The position numbers and the translations under genes are program-made. Below the pieces are notes generated by a model. That model had not been told where the DNA came from. It was given only the letters and a program-made list of their open reading frames with translations, and did no database searches. Shown here in pieces: positions 43,669 to 52,210 of a stretch of DNA of 55,620 bases. This DNA is from DAOPZC01 sp035353175. Lineage in GTDB: Bacteria > Verrucomicrobiota > Kiritimatiellia > RFP12 > UBA1067. How positions within the stretch are numbered: the first letter of the stretch is position 1; each line of letters begins with the position of its first letter. The DNA is taken from positions 1 through 55,620 of the forward strand of contig DAOPZC010000030.1 in the NCBI GenBank assembly GCA_035353175.1. The letters are read 5' to 3'.

Positions 43669-45204
43669 ATGAGAACGAGTATTCCCTGCTGCAGGTCTGT
43701 GTTGGTTCTGTTCACCCTGGTTGTCCATGTTCAAGCGGGAGAGGCCTTTTCCGGCTTTGAGCAGGTCAAAACCCGGGCGGCGCAGTTGGCCAGTACCCCC
43801 TATAAGGACTGGTCGCGCGATCTGTCCAAATCGATGCCCAAGCTGACGTACGACCAGTACCGGGACATCCGGTTCAATCCGCGCAAGGCGGTCTGGCGGT
43901 ACGACCATATTCCTTTCCAGATGCACCTTTTCCATCCCGGCTGGATCCAGAACGACCAGGTGGACGTGAGTGTGGTGAACGACGGCAAGGTGTCGGCCGT
44001 GCGCTATGACCGCGATCTGTTCGACTTCGGGACCAACGAGGTGGGGAAGATCGACGCGGACAACATGCGCTTCTCCGGGATCCGCTTCCATTATCCGCTG
44101 AATCGGCCGGAGTATCTCGACGAACTGGCCGTTTTTCAGGGGGCGACCTATTTCCGCGTGCTGGCCAAGAATCTGGTCTACGGGCTCTCCGCGCGCGCCG
44201 TCGCGGTCAACTGCGGCGGGCCGGGGCCGGAGGAATTCCCCCGCTTCCGCGAGTTCTGGGTGTGCCGCCCCGAGCCGAAGGAGGAGCATGTCCGCATCTA
44301 TGGCCTGTTCGACAGCCCGAGCCTGACGGGCGCGGGCGAGTTCGTGATCCGGCCGGGCGCGGTGACGGTGATGGAGAACCGCGTGGCGATCTACGCCCGC
44401 ACGAACATCGCGCACCTGGGCATCGCGCCGCTGACCAGCATGTACTGGTACGGCAAAAACTCCGCGCAGCGGTTTTCGGATTTCCGGCCCGAGGTCCACG
44501 ATTCGGATGGGCTACTGATGAATAACGGCGCGGGCGAGTGGCTGTGGCGCCCGCTGACCAACGAGGGCAAATTCCGGCTCTGCTCGTTCGCGGACCGCCA
44601 GCCCAAGGGCTTCGGGCTTCTGCAGCGCGACCGCGCGTTCGCGACGTACGAAGATCTGGAGGCGCACTATCAGGACCGTCCGTCCGCTTGGGTGACGCCG
44701 AAGGGGGTGTGGGGCGAAGGCGCGGTCCGGCTGTTGGAACTGCCCGCCGCGGACGAGTTCGGCGACAACATCGTGGCCTTCTGGGAGCCGAAGCGGCCGC
44801 TGTCGGCGGGCCAGAGCGCCGAATACGCCTATGAGCTGCGCTGGTTCCATGACGATCCCGCGTTGCCGCAGTTGGGGCGGTCGGTGGCGACGCGTGTGGC
44901 GGACCTGCCCGACTACGGGCGCAAGGACAAGTCCGACAAGACGGTGACCCGCAAATTCGTGCTCGACTTCGCGTGGCCCTCCGTGGCCGCCGATGCGGAG
45001 AAGGGCAAGTTGAATGCCGCGGTCAGCGTACAGGGCGCGACACTTTCCAGACCGGTCGAGCAATACAATCCCTATGACCGCACGTGGCGCGTGTTCTTCA
45101 GCGTCACCGTGCCTGCGGCGGGGCAGACGGCGGAACTGCGCGCGTTCGTGAAACGGGACAACCAGCCGGTGACGGAAACATGGATTTATCTCTGGAATCC
45201 ATAA
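43669..45204 (+). CDS. opgG: Periplasmic glucan biosynthesis protein OpgG (MdoG)
   Basis: OpgG acts in the periplasm in the assembly and branching of osmoregulated periplasmic glucans. The product has 511 residues, the same as the E. coli protein, with a signal peptide (1-24) and the family blocks FSGFEQVKTRAAQLA, YDQYRDIRFNPRKAVW, FPRFREFWVCRPEP and APLTSMYWYGKNSAQRFSDFRPEVHDSDGL. The gene overlaps the next by 25 bases and heads an opgG-X-opgH operon. OPG synthesis is best known from Proteobacteria, so its presence here is of interest. Confidence 0.95.
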   Translation: MRTSIPCCRSVLVLFTLVVHVQAGEAFSGFEQVKTRAAQLASTPYKDWSRDLSKSMPKLTYDQYRDIRFNPRKAVWRYDHIPFQMHLFHPGWIQNDQVDVSVVNDGKVSAVRYDRDLFDFGTNEVGKIDADNMRFSGIRFHYPLNRPEYLDELAVFQGATYFRVLAKNLVYGLSARAVAVNCGGPGPEEFPRFREFWVCRPEPKEEHVRIYGLFDSPSLTGAGEFVIRPGAVTVMENRVAIYARTNIAHLGIAPLTSMYWYGKNSAQRFSDFRPEVHDSDGLLMNNGAGEWLWRPLTNEGKFRLCSFADRQPKGFGLLQRDRAFATYEDLEAHYQDRPSAWVTPKGVWGEGAVRLLELPAADEFGDNIVAFWEPKRPLSAGQSAEYAYELRWFHDDPALPQLGRSVATRVADLPDYGRKDKSDKTVTRKFVLDFAWPSVAADAEKGKLNAAVSVQGATLSRPVEQYNPYDRTWRVFFSVTVPAAGQTAELRAFVKRDNQPVTETWIYLWNP

Positions 45205-45776
45205 GCTTGCCCCCGTGGGATCCGGTTCGGGCGGAAGAGTGGAATGACGCTTACGAGAAGGTGGAGAACTATCTCCGTGCCTGCCGCGTGAGCAGCCACC
45301 TTCAGCGTGCGCGCTTGATCGCCCTCGTCCTGCAGCGTGTCTATGACCGGAAGCAGTCGGATCCGTCGGTCGCGGAGACCTCGCTGCCGGAACTGGCGAT
45401 TGTGGAGGTGCGCGAGCGCGTCACGGAATGGATCCGCCACTACCTCCCGCCGCATGCGGACGGGAGCGCGCTCAACCTCGGCGAGGGCATGCTGGCGATC
45501 TACCTGTGCGACGGGCCGACGCGCTGGCCTTATGCCTTTCTGGATTCGCACCGCATGCCGGCGGAATACGCTGAGGCGCTGAGCGCCCGCGTGGTGCGCG
45601 CCGGCCCGGACCTGGCGGTGAGCAGCATGGTGCCGCGCGAGATGGACTTGGGCCTGATGCCCGGGCTTGTCGGCAGCGCGATGGAATCCTTCGAGGCGCT
45701 GCCGGTCTTGAAGACGCTCGCGGCTTGGCTGCTGTTCCTCGGCGTGCTGGGCTTTCTCTTCTGGTATACCCGTTAG
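45180..45776 (+). CDS. Unnamed protein between opgG and opgH, C-terminal membrane anchor
   Basis: The 198-residue protein has a helical N-terminal region (WNDAYEKVENYLRACRVSSHLQRARLIALVLQRVYDRK), a mixed middle part with a Gly-rich stretch (NLGEGMLAIYLCDGPTRWPYAFLD), and one C-terminal transmembrane helix (LAAWLLFLGVLGFLFWYTR). It is therefore probably a cytoplasmic domain tethered to the inner membrane. I cannot assign a named family. Its start lies 25 bases inside opgG and its stop 14 bases before opgH, so it is translated with both. A role as an OpgH partner, perhaps replacing the cytoplasmic N-terminal region that OpgH lacks here, is inference. Confidence 0.82.
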   Translation: MDLSLESISLPPWDPVRAEEWNDAYEKVENYLRACRVSSHLQRARLIALVLQRVYDRKQSDPSVAETSLPELAIVEVRERVTEWIRHYLPPHADGSALNLGEGMLAIYLCDGPTRWPYAFLDSHRMPAEYAEALSARVVRAGPDLAVSSMVPREMDLGLMPGLVGSAMESFEALPVLKTLAAWLLFLGVLGFLFWYTR

Positions 45777-45790
45777 GGCGGCGTGTGGTT

Positions 45791-47950
45791 ATGACAACAG
45801 ATGCTTCAACGCAGATTCCTGTGCAGGTGGTGAACCCGTCGCGGCATTCGTCGCGGCGGCAGATTCTCTTTTTCTCCAGCGTCCTGTTCCTGACCTCGGT
45901 GGCCACCTGGCTGATGGCGGACATTCTCTGGCGCGGCGGCCTGACCGGTTTGGAGACCGCCATGCTGATCCTGTTCGTGCCGCTCTTCGGAATGGTCGCG
46001 CTGGGTTTCACGCAGGCGGCCGTCGGCTTCTGCGTGCTGCTGTGCGAGCGCGACACCTACGAGATCGCGGCGACGCTGCCCGCCGAAGAGCCGCTGGCGG
46101 CGCAGCTTCCGGCGACGGCGCTGCTCATCCCCATCTACAACGAGGACGTGAGCCGCGTCTATGAAGGCCTGCGGTCGATGTATCTGGCCCTGGCCAACGC
46201 GGGGCTCATCAGCCGCTTCGACTTCTTCATCCTCAGCGATTCCACGGACCCGAACAAGTGGATCGAGGAGGAGGTCGGCTGGATCGACCTCTGCAAGCAG
46301 CTCAAGGGCTTTGGCCACATCTTCTACCGCAAACGTCACATTCCCCTCAACCGCAAGAGCGGCAACATCAGCGACTTCTGCCGGCGCTGGGGCAAGCGTT
46401 ACCGCTACATGGTTGTGCTGGACGCGGATAGCCTGATGGAGCCGCGGACGCTGGCCCGCATGGTGCAGCTCATGGAGGCCAACCCGAAGACCGGCATCCT
46501 GCAGACGGCCCCGCAGCCGATCCAGGCGCAGACGCCGATGGCGCGCATGCTGCAGTTCGCCGGCTACTGCTACGGGCCGATCTTCCAGGCGGGGCTCAAC
46601 TTCTGGCAGTCTAACAACGGCAATTTCTGGGGCCACAACGCCATCATCCGGACGGCGCCCTTCATAGAACACTGCGCGCTGCCCGCGATGCCCGGCTCCA
46701 AACACTCCCGCTTCATGAGCCACGACTACGTGGAGGCCGCGCTGATGCGCAAGGCCAACTACGAGGTGTGGCTGGCCTACACGCTCGGCGGCTCCTTCGA
46801 GAACCTGCCGCCGACGATGATCGACTGCGCCAAGCGTGACCGCCGCTGGTGCCGCGGCAACTTCCAGCACAGCTGGCTGCTGATGGCGCAGGGGCTTCTG
46901 CCGATCAACCGGCTGCACCTGTCGCTGGGGATCCTCTCCTACCTCTGTTCCCCGCTCTGGCTGATCTTCATGCTGCTGGGCGTGATCCAGTACCGGCGCG
47001 ACATGCTGACCCCCGGCAGCTCCTTCGATGCCGACATCGGCATCTCCTCGTATCTCGACATCGGCGGCGGCCGTCTCGCGCTGTATCTCTTCCTCGCCAC
47101 GCTGGCGATGCTGACCCTGCCCAAAGTCCTCGCCACGCTGCTGATCCTGATTGACCGCACGAAGCGCCGGGCGTTCGGGGGCGGGGCGCGCGCGGTGCTG
47201 GGGTTCCTGACGGAGCACCTGTTTTCCGCGTTGATGGCGCCGATCCTGATGCTCTTCACCTCGCTCTCCGTGACCTTCGTGCTGATCGGCCGGGAGATTT
47301 CGTGGGGCGCGCAGCGGCGCGATGCGGAAGGCATCGACTGGCCGGGCATCCTGCGGGCGCACGCGTGGCACACCGCGGCCGGCCTGGTCGCCGCCGAAGT
47401 CGTCTACCGCATCCATCCCGCGTTCTTCTGGTGGATGCTGCCGGTGACGCTGGGGCTGGTTTTTTCGATCCCGCTCTCGGCGCTGCTGGGGCATGAGCCG
47501 TTCGGCCGTTTCTTAAACCGCGTCGGCCTCTTCCGCACGCCGCCCGAGACGGCGCCTCCGATGATGGTGACGCACATGGAGAAAAACCTGGAGGTCTGCC
47601 GCAGCCAGCTGCCGCCGCCCGAATGGCTGCAGAAGCACTATGGCGTGGCGCAGGTGGTGCTCGACCCGTACATCAACGCCGCGCACGTCTCGCTGTTGCG
47701 CGCCAAGCGCAAGTTGAGCTATCCGATCACGGCCTATTTCCACAAGCTCAGCGAGCGGCTGCTGAAGCAGGGGCCCGCCGCGCTCAACCGGCGCGAGCTG
47801 CTCGCCTTGCTGCGCAACGCGGACTCGATGACCGAAATCCACGACCGGCTATGGAAAACGCCGGACCGTCAGTTGCCCGAGTGGTGGAAGATGGCGATGC
47901 GCCACTATAACATCCTCACCGGGCGTCCGCGCACGCCGCTCTACCGCTGA
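45791..47950 (+). CDS. opgH: Glucans biosynthesis glucosyltransferase OpgH (MdoH)
   Basis: OpgH polymerises the beta-1,2-linked glucan backbone from UDP-glucose at the inner membrane. The 719-residue protein has membrane helices at about 27-80, a GT2 domain with IPIYNEDVSRVYEGL, FILSDSTDPN, VVLDADSLMEP and the RRWCRGNFQH motif, then several helices and a C-terminal cytoplasmic tail. It is shorter than the E. coli protein (847) because the long N-terminal cytoplasmic region is missing; a separate protein is encoded just upstream. It converges with the site-2 protease gene with one base between the stops, and there is no visible terminator. Confidence 0.95.
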   Translation: MTTDASTQIPVQVVNPSRHSSRRQILFFSSVLFLTSVATWLMADILWRGGLTGLETAMLILFVPLFGMVALGFTQAAVGFCVLLCERDTYEIAATLPAEEPLAAQLPATALLIPIYNEDVSRVYEGLRSMYLALANAGLISRFDFFILSDSTDPNKWIEEEVGWIDLCKQLKGFGHIFYRKRHIPLNRKSGNISDFCRRWGKRYRYMVVLDADSLMEPRTLARMVQLMEANPKTGILQTAPQPIQAQTPMARMLQFAGYCYGPIFQAGLNFWQSNNGNFWGHNAIIRTAPFIEHCALPAMPGSKHSRFMSHDYVEAALMRKANYEVWLAYTLGGSFENLPPTMIDCAKRDRRWCRGNFQHSWLLMAQGLLPINRLHLSLGILSYLCSPLWLIFMLLGVIQYRRDMLTPGSSFDADIGISSYLDIGGGRLALYLFLATLAMLTLPKVLATLLILIDRTKRRAFGGGARAVLGFLTEHLFSALMAPILMLFTSLSVTFVLIGREISWGAQRRDAEGIDWPGILRAHAWHTAAGLVAAEVVYRIHPAFFWWMLPVTLGLVFSIPLSALLGHEPFGRFLNRVGLFRTPPETAPPMMVTHMEKNLEVCRSQLPPPEWLQKHYGVAQVVLDPYINAAHVSLLRAKRKLSYPITAYFHKLSERLLKQGPAALNRRELLALLRNADSMTEIHDRLWKTPDRQLPEWWKMAMRHYNILTGRPRTPLYR

Positions 47951-47951
47951 G

Positions 47952-48785
47952 CTACTCCTCTTTGCGCACGTCCACGCGGGTCGCGCCGCCGCGCGCGTAG
48001 GGCGGCGGACTCACCACGGCTTTGCCGTCGTCCGGCGGCGGGGTGCTTGTCGTCGGGCCGCCGAAAAAGGGAAAGCCCGCGAAAGGATTGCGCCGCGCCG
48101 CGCCTTCCTCCATCAGCACCATGCGGTATTCGCGTTCGGCCGATTGGTAGATGTAGAAGGCGATCAACACGCGGATCAGCATGTAGCCTTCGACCGTGTG
48201 CGTGAAAAGGGAATAGAGCACGGAAAGCCCCAGCAGGATCGCGACGAAACGGCCGATGCGCGAGGCGACCCAGGTGGCCCGCACGCGCGTCATGAAGAAT
48301 TGCTGGAGGAACGAGCGCAGGATGCGGCCGCCGTCCATTGGGAAGGCGGGCAACAGGTTGAAGGTGAAAAGCCCGAGGTTCAGCCAGCCGATCTGATAAT
48401 AAACGAACGCGGCGGGGGTCCCCTTGAGCGCAGGCAGGTGGTGCGGCAGCCACAGGCCGAGGAACGCCAGCAGGGCGCTCACCGCCGGTCCGGCCGCCGC
48501 CACCAGAAATTCCTGCCAGGCCTTGCGCGGCATGCTGAGCAGGGTGGCGCACCCGCCCAGCATCATGAGGGTGATGTCGCGGACCCGGCAGCCGAAAGCC
48601 ATGGCGACGAGGCTATGCCCCAATTCGTGCAGGGTGATCGAGAGGAGCAGGGCGATGCCGGCCGCAATGCCGTAAACGGGGTCGCCGTAGTTGGTGATCA
48701 GCAGGAAGAGCAGGACGATCAGCGAGAAGTCGAGCTTGATCGGGATGCCGAAGACCGTGCAGAGCTGGTAGGAAGACTTTATCAT
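47952..48785 (-). CDS. Site-2 protease-like membrane zinc metalloprotease (M50)
   Basis: The 277-residue inner-membrane protein has about six helices. The zinc motif HELGH (H53, E54, H57) and the third ligand in NLLPAFPMDGGRI (D151) identify an M50 intramembrane protease, of the short SpoIVFB-like type with no PDZ or CBS domain. The C-terminal tail (about 235-277) is Pro/Gly-rich and cytoplasmic. Substrates of this group are membrane-bound regulators or peptides; nothing here identifies one. The start overlaps the manA stop by four bases (ATGA), so its synthesis is coupled to manA. Confidence 0.9.
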   Translation of the reverse strand: MIKSSYQLCTVFGIPIKLDFSLIVLLFLLITNYGDPVYGIAAGIALLLSITLHELGHSLVAMAFGCRVRDITLMMLGGCATLLSMPRKAWQEFLVAAAGPAVSALLAFLGLWLPHHLPALKGTPAAFVYYQIGWLNLGLFTFNLLPAFPMDGGRILRSFLQQFFMTRVRATWVASRIGRFVAILLGLSVLYSLFTHTVEGYMLIRVLIAFYIYQSAEREYRMVLMEEGAARRNPFAGFPFFGGPTTSTPPPDDGKAVVSPPPYARGGATRVDVRKEE

Positions 48786-49759
48786 AAAGTTGTGACCAAG
48801 AGGGTGCTGGCTGCGCCGGGACTGAGCGTGTATGCCTGCGCGTCCGCCGGGATGAGCGCGCTCGAGCCGGCGTTCAAAACGATGCTTTCGCCGCCGGCGG
48901 CGACGGTCGCCTGACCCGCCGTCACGAACAGCGCGTGGAAGGTGGTGCCGTCCACCGCGATCCGGCAGGGCGCGGCGAGGTCGAGCTGCCGCAAGGTGAA
49001 GAAGCCGCAGGAGACCACGTCGGCCCAGCGGTTGCCGTTTTCCGCCGCGCAAGGCGCCGGAGTGGTCATCTGCGGCGCAGGCAGCGACCAGTCGATGGTT
49101 TTGAAACTTTCCTCGATGTGCAGCTGGCGGGGCTTGCCGTCCGCGCCGGTCCGCCCCCAGTCGAAGAGCCGGTAGGTGGTGTTGGAGTTCTGCTGCACCT
49201 CGTAGATCAGGCATCCCGCGCCGATGGCGTGGACCAGCCCGCCGGGAATGAATAGCGCCTGGCCGGGCTCGACCGGCAGCCGGACGAGTTGCGCGGCGGC
49301 CGTGCCGTCCAGGAGCGCCGCCCGGAGGGTGGCCGGCGTCACGCCTTCCGCCAGCCCCGCATAGAGGCTGGCGCCCGGGGTGCGGTCGAGCACGACCCAC
49401 ATTTCCGTTTTGGGCTCGCCGCCCGTGCGAACGGCGTTCTCGTTGTTGGGGTGGACCTGGACGCTCAGGCGGTCGCGCGCGTCGATCAGTTTGAAGAGCA
49501 GGGGGAATCGGCGGGGGTCGGGCGCGCGCGTGCCGGTGAGCGCCGCGCCGGCCGCGGCGGCCAGTCCCGCCAGGTCGCGGCCGGCGAACGGCCCGCCGGA
49601 GACGACGCTCGCGCCGTCGGGATGGGCCGAGATTTCCCACGACTCCGCGCAGACCTGCGGGGTGCCGTTGCGGCGATAGGCGGCGGCGATGCGGGCGCCC
49701 CCCCACAGGTAGTCTTTGTAGACGGGCGCGAAAGCGAGCGGAATCCGGATGGCGTTCAT
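48782..49759 (-). CDS. manA: Mannose-6-phosphate isomerase, type I
   Basis: ManA interconverts mannose-6-phosphate and fructose-6-phosphate. The 325-residue protein is of the short bacterial type, with metal-binding and active-site blocks SVQVHPNNENA, PKTEMWVVLD, PGGLVHAIGAG and QQNSNTTYRLFDWGR. The start at 49759 gives the family N-terminus (IPLAFAPVYKDYLWGG); longer frames run into the peptide gene region. It has no Shine-Dalgarno site but an extended -10 lies eight bases upstream. It is translationally coupled to the site-2 protease gene. Confidence 0.95.
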   Translation of the reverse strand: MNAIRIPLAFAPVYKDYLWGGARIAAAYRRNGTPQVCAESWEISAHPDGASVVSGGPFAGRDLAGLAAAAGAALTGTRAPDPRRFPLLFKLIDARDRLSVQVHPNNENAVRTGGEPKTEMWVVLDRTPGASLYAGLAEGVTPATLRAALLDGTAAAQLVRLPVEPGQALFIPGGLVHAIGAGCLIYEVQQNSNTTYRLFDWGRTGADGKPRQLHIEESFKTIDWSLPAPQMTTPAPCAAENGNRWADVVSCGFFTLRQLDLAAPCRIAVDGTTFHALFVTAGQATVAAGGESIVLNAGSSALIPADAQAYTLSPGAASTLLVTTL

Positions 49760-49767
49760 GGAGAAGC

Positions 49768-49795
49768 AGTTTATCACCCCACCGAAGGATTGCAA
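49768..49795 (-). promoter_or_regulatory. Predicted promoter of manA with extended -10
   Basis: On the minus strand TTGCAA (49790-49795) is 16 bases from TAAACT, which is preceded by TGA, giving TGATAAACT at 49768-49776. It ends eight bases before the manA ATG, so the transcript would be leaderless or nearly so. Confidence 0.45.
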
Positions 49796-49833
49796 GTGCC
49801 CGGTGCGAGGCAAAAAAAGTTGGGATAGAGGGG

Positions 49834-49863
49834 TTGACGCGCTTCGGCGATAAGGAGTAAAGT
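49834..49863 (+). promoter_or_regulatory. Predicted promoter of the 47-residue peptide gene
   Basis: TTGACG at 49834-49839 (five of six consensus bases) and TAAAGT at 49858-49863 are 18 bases apart. The transcript would begin near 49870, about 20 bases before the AGAGAGGTGA ribosome binding site and ATG 49893. Confidence 0.5.
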
Positions 49864-49892
49864 ATATCCAGATTATTTCAGAGAGGTGAATT

Positions 49893-50036
49893 ATGGCCAA
49901 ATCCGATGCTTTTGTCGCGACATCCAAAAAACGGTTTGAAGTGGCGGCCGCCAACGAAGTGAAGCTTGGCGTGGGTGGCACGTTTAAGGCGGAGCAGGTC
50001 GGCACGTTGGGAATCAACTCTGGCAGCGTAGAGTAA
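49893..50036 (+). CDS. 47-residue peptide, candidate modified-peptide precursor
   Basis: This short frame encodes a 47-residue peptide beginning MAKSDAFVATSKKRFEVAA and ending GTLGINSGSVE. It has a good ribosome binding site (AGAGAGGTGA, seven bases spacing) and its own likely promoter. The N-terminal half is Lys/Ala/Phe-rich without a hydrophobic signal core; the C-terminal half is rich in Gly, Val, Thr and Ser with no Cys, Trp or His. An HprK-like kinase gene follows after 35 bases. The layout, a well-translated small gene before a modifying-enzyme gene, resembles ribosomally made, post-translationally modified peptides, and the Ser/Thr residues at 38, 43 and 45 could be phosphorylated. This is inference; the peptide could also be a small structural protein. 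I recognise no named family. Confidence 0.7.
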   Translation: MAKSDAFVATSKKRFEVAAANEVKLGVGGTFKAEQVGTLGINSGSVE

Positions 50037-50071
50037 GTGGTTCTGGTGCGCACGACGTCCAGATAGTTCTC

Positions 50072-50950
50072 ATGTCTCATCCGCAGCTAATATGTGATCT
50101 GGCGGATATCCGTTTTGTTTTTTCTTCGCTGCCTCCTGACGCGTTCAATTCTTTTTTCACGCCTTTTCTTTCACGGGGCGGAGCTGTCTCCGCGACCTGC
50201 CTCATCGAGTGCGCCGGGCCGGTCGAGGAATTGGACGGCCTGCGCGCCGACGGCGCGTGGCATTTTTCGCAACGGGAGGGACGCGCCTGTCTGATGGGGT
50301 CGGACCCGGACGGCGTCGTGATGTGGCGCATGACGGGCGAGGTCCCCTATGAGCGCCTGCGCTTCGAGTGGCACCCGACGGCCTTCGAGGCGATGTACCG
50401 CAACGAAGCCTACGGGATGTACGGCATCGTCGCCATCTTGGCGTTGGTGCTGCGTCTGCTGCCCCTCGGGGGGCTTGTGCTGCACGGCTCCGCGCAGGTG
50501 GTGGACGGCCAGGGCATCATCTGCACGGGGCCGTCGGGCCGCGGCAAGAGTACGATCTCCCGGCTGTTCGACCGGTGCGGCGTGCCCGTGCTGACGGACG
50601 AACGGCCGGTCGTGCGGCCCCGCCCGACTTCCGCCGAGGCAGGCTTTCGCGTTTACGGCTCGCCGTGGCCGAGTGCGGGCAACTTCGTTCTGAACGCCTC
50701 GGCCCCGCTGAAGAAGATCTATTTCATTGAGCACGGGGCCGAACAAGAGATCGTTTCCCTGACTCCGCGCGATGCGGTGCTGCGCCTGCTCGACGTGGCG
50801 CTGGTACCGTGGATGGACGCCGCGTTCTTCGATCCGCTGATCCGGTCGCTGGAGTCGATCCTCCATTCCGTGCCGTACGCGGTGCTGCGTTTCCGCCCGG
50901 ACGCCACCGTCGTCGATGCCGTGCGCCGCGACTTGGCCGCCTCTTTTTAG
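50072..50950 (+). CDS. HprK-like P-loop kinase of the peptide-cassette type
   Basis: The 292-residue protein has an N-terminal domain of about 125 residues and a C-terminal HPr-kinase-like fold: LVLHGSAQVVDGQG (H138), the P-loop GPSGRGKST at 153-161, VLTDERPVVR (D176, E177), and FRVYGSPWPSAGNF. It is unlike true HprK, which acts on HPr and has a K4-loop region. Relatives occur in uncharacterised peptide-linked cassettes (SynChlorMet ScmC and other HprK-related proteins) and in lasso-peptide clusters, where such a kinase phosphorylates the precursor Ser. The usual LSDDR is LTDER here. It has no Shine-Dalgarno site, so it may be made in smaller amounts than the peptide 35 bases upstream. Phosphorylation of that peptide is an inference. 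Confidence 0.8.
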   Translation: MSHPQLICDLADIRFVFSSLPPDAFNSFFTPFLSRGGAVSATCLIECAGPVEELDGLRADGAWHFSQREGRACLMGSDPDGVVMWRMTGEVPYERLRFEWHPTAFEAMYRNEAYGMYGIVAILALVLRLLPLGGLVLHGSAQVVDGQGIICTGPSGRGKSTISRLFDRCGVPVLTDERPVVRPRPTSAEAGFRVYGSPWPSAGNFVLNASAPLKKIYFIEHGAEQEIVSLTPRDAVLRLLDVALVPWMDAAFFDPLIRSLESILHSVPYAVLRFRPDATVVDAVRRDLAASF

Positions 50951-51019
50951 GGTGGCTGACTGTCCGCCGAAAAGATATACTTCGTTCCTTCAGTTTAACG
51001 CGGAAGGAGAAGGACGAGC

Positions 51020-52201
51020 ATGGATACGAAGTTGACCGGCAGCGTGTTTTGGGTGGGGTTTGTCGATTGGGCGGTGCGCGATTTTCACGGGTATACCACG
51101 AGCCGCGGATCAACCTACAATGCGTATCTGGTCCGGGCGGAAAAGACCGCGCTCATCGATGCGGTGAAGGCGCCCTATGTCTCGACGCTCCTTGAGAATA
51201 TCCGGGCGCATCTGCCGCTGGAAAAGGTCGACTACATCGTCTGCAACCACGCGGAGCCGGACCACTCCGGCGGCCTGCCCGCAACGATGCGCGCCTGCCC
51301 CAACGCGACGCTGCTCTGCAACGCCAAATGCAAGGACGCGCTGGCGCGGCATTACGACGTGAGCGGCTGGAAGATTCAGGTGGTCAAGGATGCCGAGACG
51401 TTTTCGCTGGGCGGCAAGACCCTCCAGTTTTTCGATACGCCGATGGTCCACTGGCCCGAGTCCATGGCCACCTATCTGGTCGAGGACGAGACGCTCTTCT
51501 CGATGGACGCGTTCGGCCAGCACTACGCCTCGGGCTTCCGCTTCGATGACGAGTCGGACCTGTGCGAGGTGATGCAGGAGGCCAAGACCTATTACGCCAA
51601 CATCGTGCTGCCCTACGGACGCCCCGTGGCCGCCGCGCTGGCGCGCCTGGGCGGCCTGAAGCTGAAGATCGTGGCGCCGAGCCACGGCGTGATCTGGCGC
51701 GGACACTTCGCCAAGATCCTCGAGGCCTATCAGTCGTGGATGGTGTGCAAGCCGGCCAAGAAGGTGGTCGTCGCCTACTGCAGCATGTGGGGCAGCACGC
51801 GCGCCATGGCCGAGGCCGTGGCGGCGGGGGCCGAGGAACTTCCGGTCGACGTCAAACTCATCAACGTGGACGCGACCTCCGATACGCAGGTCGTGACCGA
51901 GGTCATGGACTGCGCGGCGTTCGCGGCGGGTTCGGCGACGCTGAACATGGGCCTCATGCCGCGCTTGGCCGCGACGCTGACCTATCTGCGGGGGCTCAAG
52001 CCGCTCGGCAAGGCCGGCTTCGCGTTCGGCTCCTACGGGTGGGCCTCGAAGGGCGCCGAGGAGGTCGCGCAGTATCTGCAGGCGATGCAGGTGCGTCCGG
52101 TGTGCGAGCCGCTGACCTGCCGCTTTGCGCCGGACGCCGCGACGCTGGCCAAATGCCGCGCCGCCGGGCGCGCGCTGGCCGAGGTCGCGCTGAAAGCCTG
52201 A
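51020..52201 (+). CDS. Flavodiiron protein, FprA-type
   Basis: This 393-residue cytoplasmic protein reduces oxygen to water or nitric oxide to nitrous oxide in anaerobes. The N-terminal metallo-beta-lactamase-like diiron domain has NHAEPDHSG (H77, E79, D81, H82) and the further ligand regions MVHWPESM, FSMDAFGQHYAS and PSHGVIWR; the C-terminal flavodoxin domain starts at about 250 (VVVAYCSMWGSTRAMAEA). Length fits the two-domain type without a rubredoxin tail. The ribosome binding site is GGAAGGAGAAGGACGAGC before ATG 51020. TATACT at 50976-50981 could be the -10 of its own promoter, so it need not share the upstream kinase transcript. DsbD follows after nine bases. Confidence 0.95.
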   Translation: MDTKLTGSVFWVGFVDWAVRDFHGYTTSRGSTYNAYLVRAEKTALIDAVKAPYVSTLLENIRAHLPLEKVDYIVCNHAEPDHSGGLPATMRACPNATLLCNAKCKDALARHYDVSGWKIQVVKDAETFSLGGKTLQFFDTPMVHWPESMATYLVEDETLFSMDAFGQHYASGFRFDDESDLCEVMQEAKTYYANIVLPYGRPVAAALARLGGLKLKIVAPSHGVIWRGHFAKILEAYQSWMVCKPAKKVVVAYCSMWGSTRAMAEAVAAGAEELPVDVKLINVDATSDTQVVTEVMDCAAFAAGSATLNMGLMPRLAATLTYLRGLKPLGKAGFAFGSYGWASKGAEEVAQYLQAMQVRPVCEPLTCRFAPDAATLAKCRAAGRALAEVALKA

Positions 52202-52210
52202 GAAATCCTT

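Noticed and set aside
45806..47494. 562-residue minus-strand frame over opgH
   Set aside because: Antisense to a clear OpgH; composition rich in Arg, Gln, His and Ala without motifs.
49893..50950. Full lasso-peptide or SynChlorMet cluster
   Set aside because: Only the kinase resembles such clusters. No B1/B2 protease, asparagine-synthetase-like cyclase, radical SAM or PqqD-like gene is in the window, so only a peptide-kinase unit is claimed.
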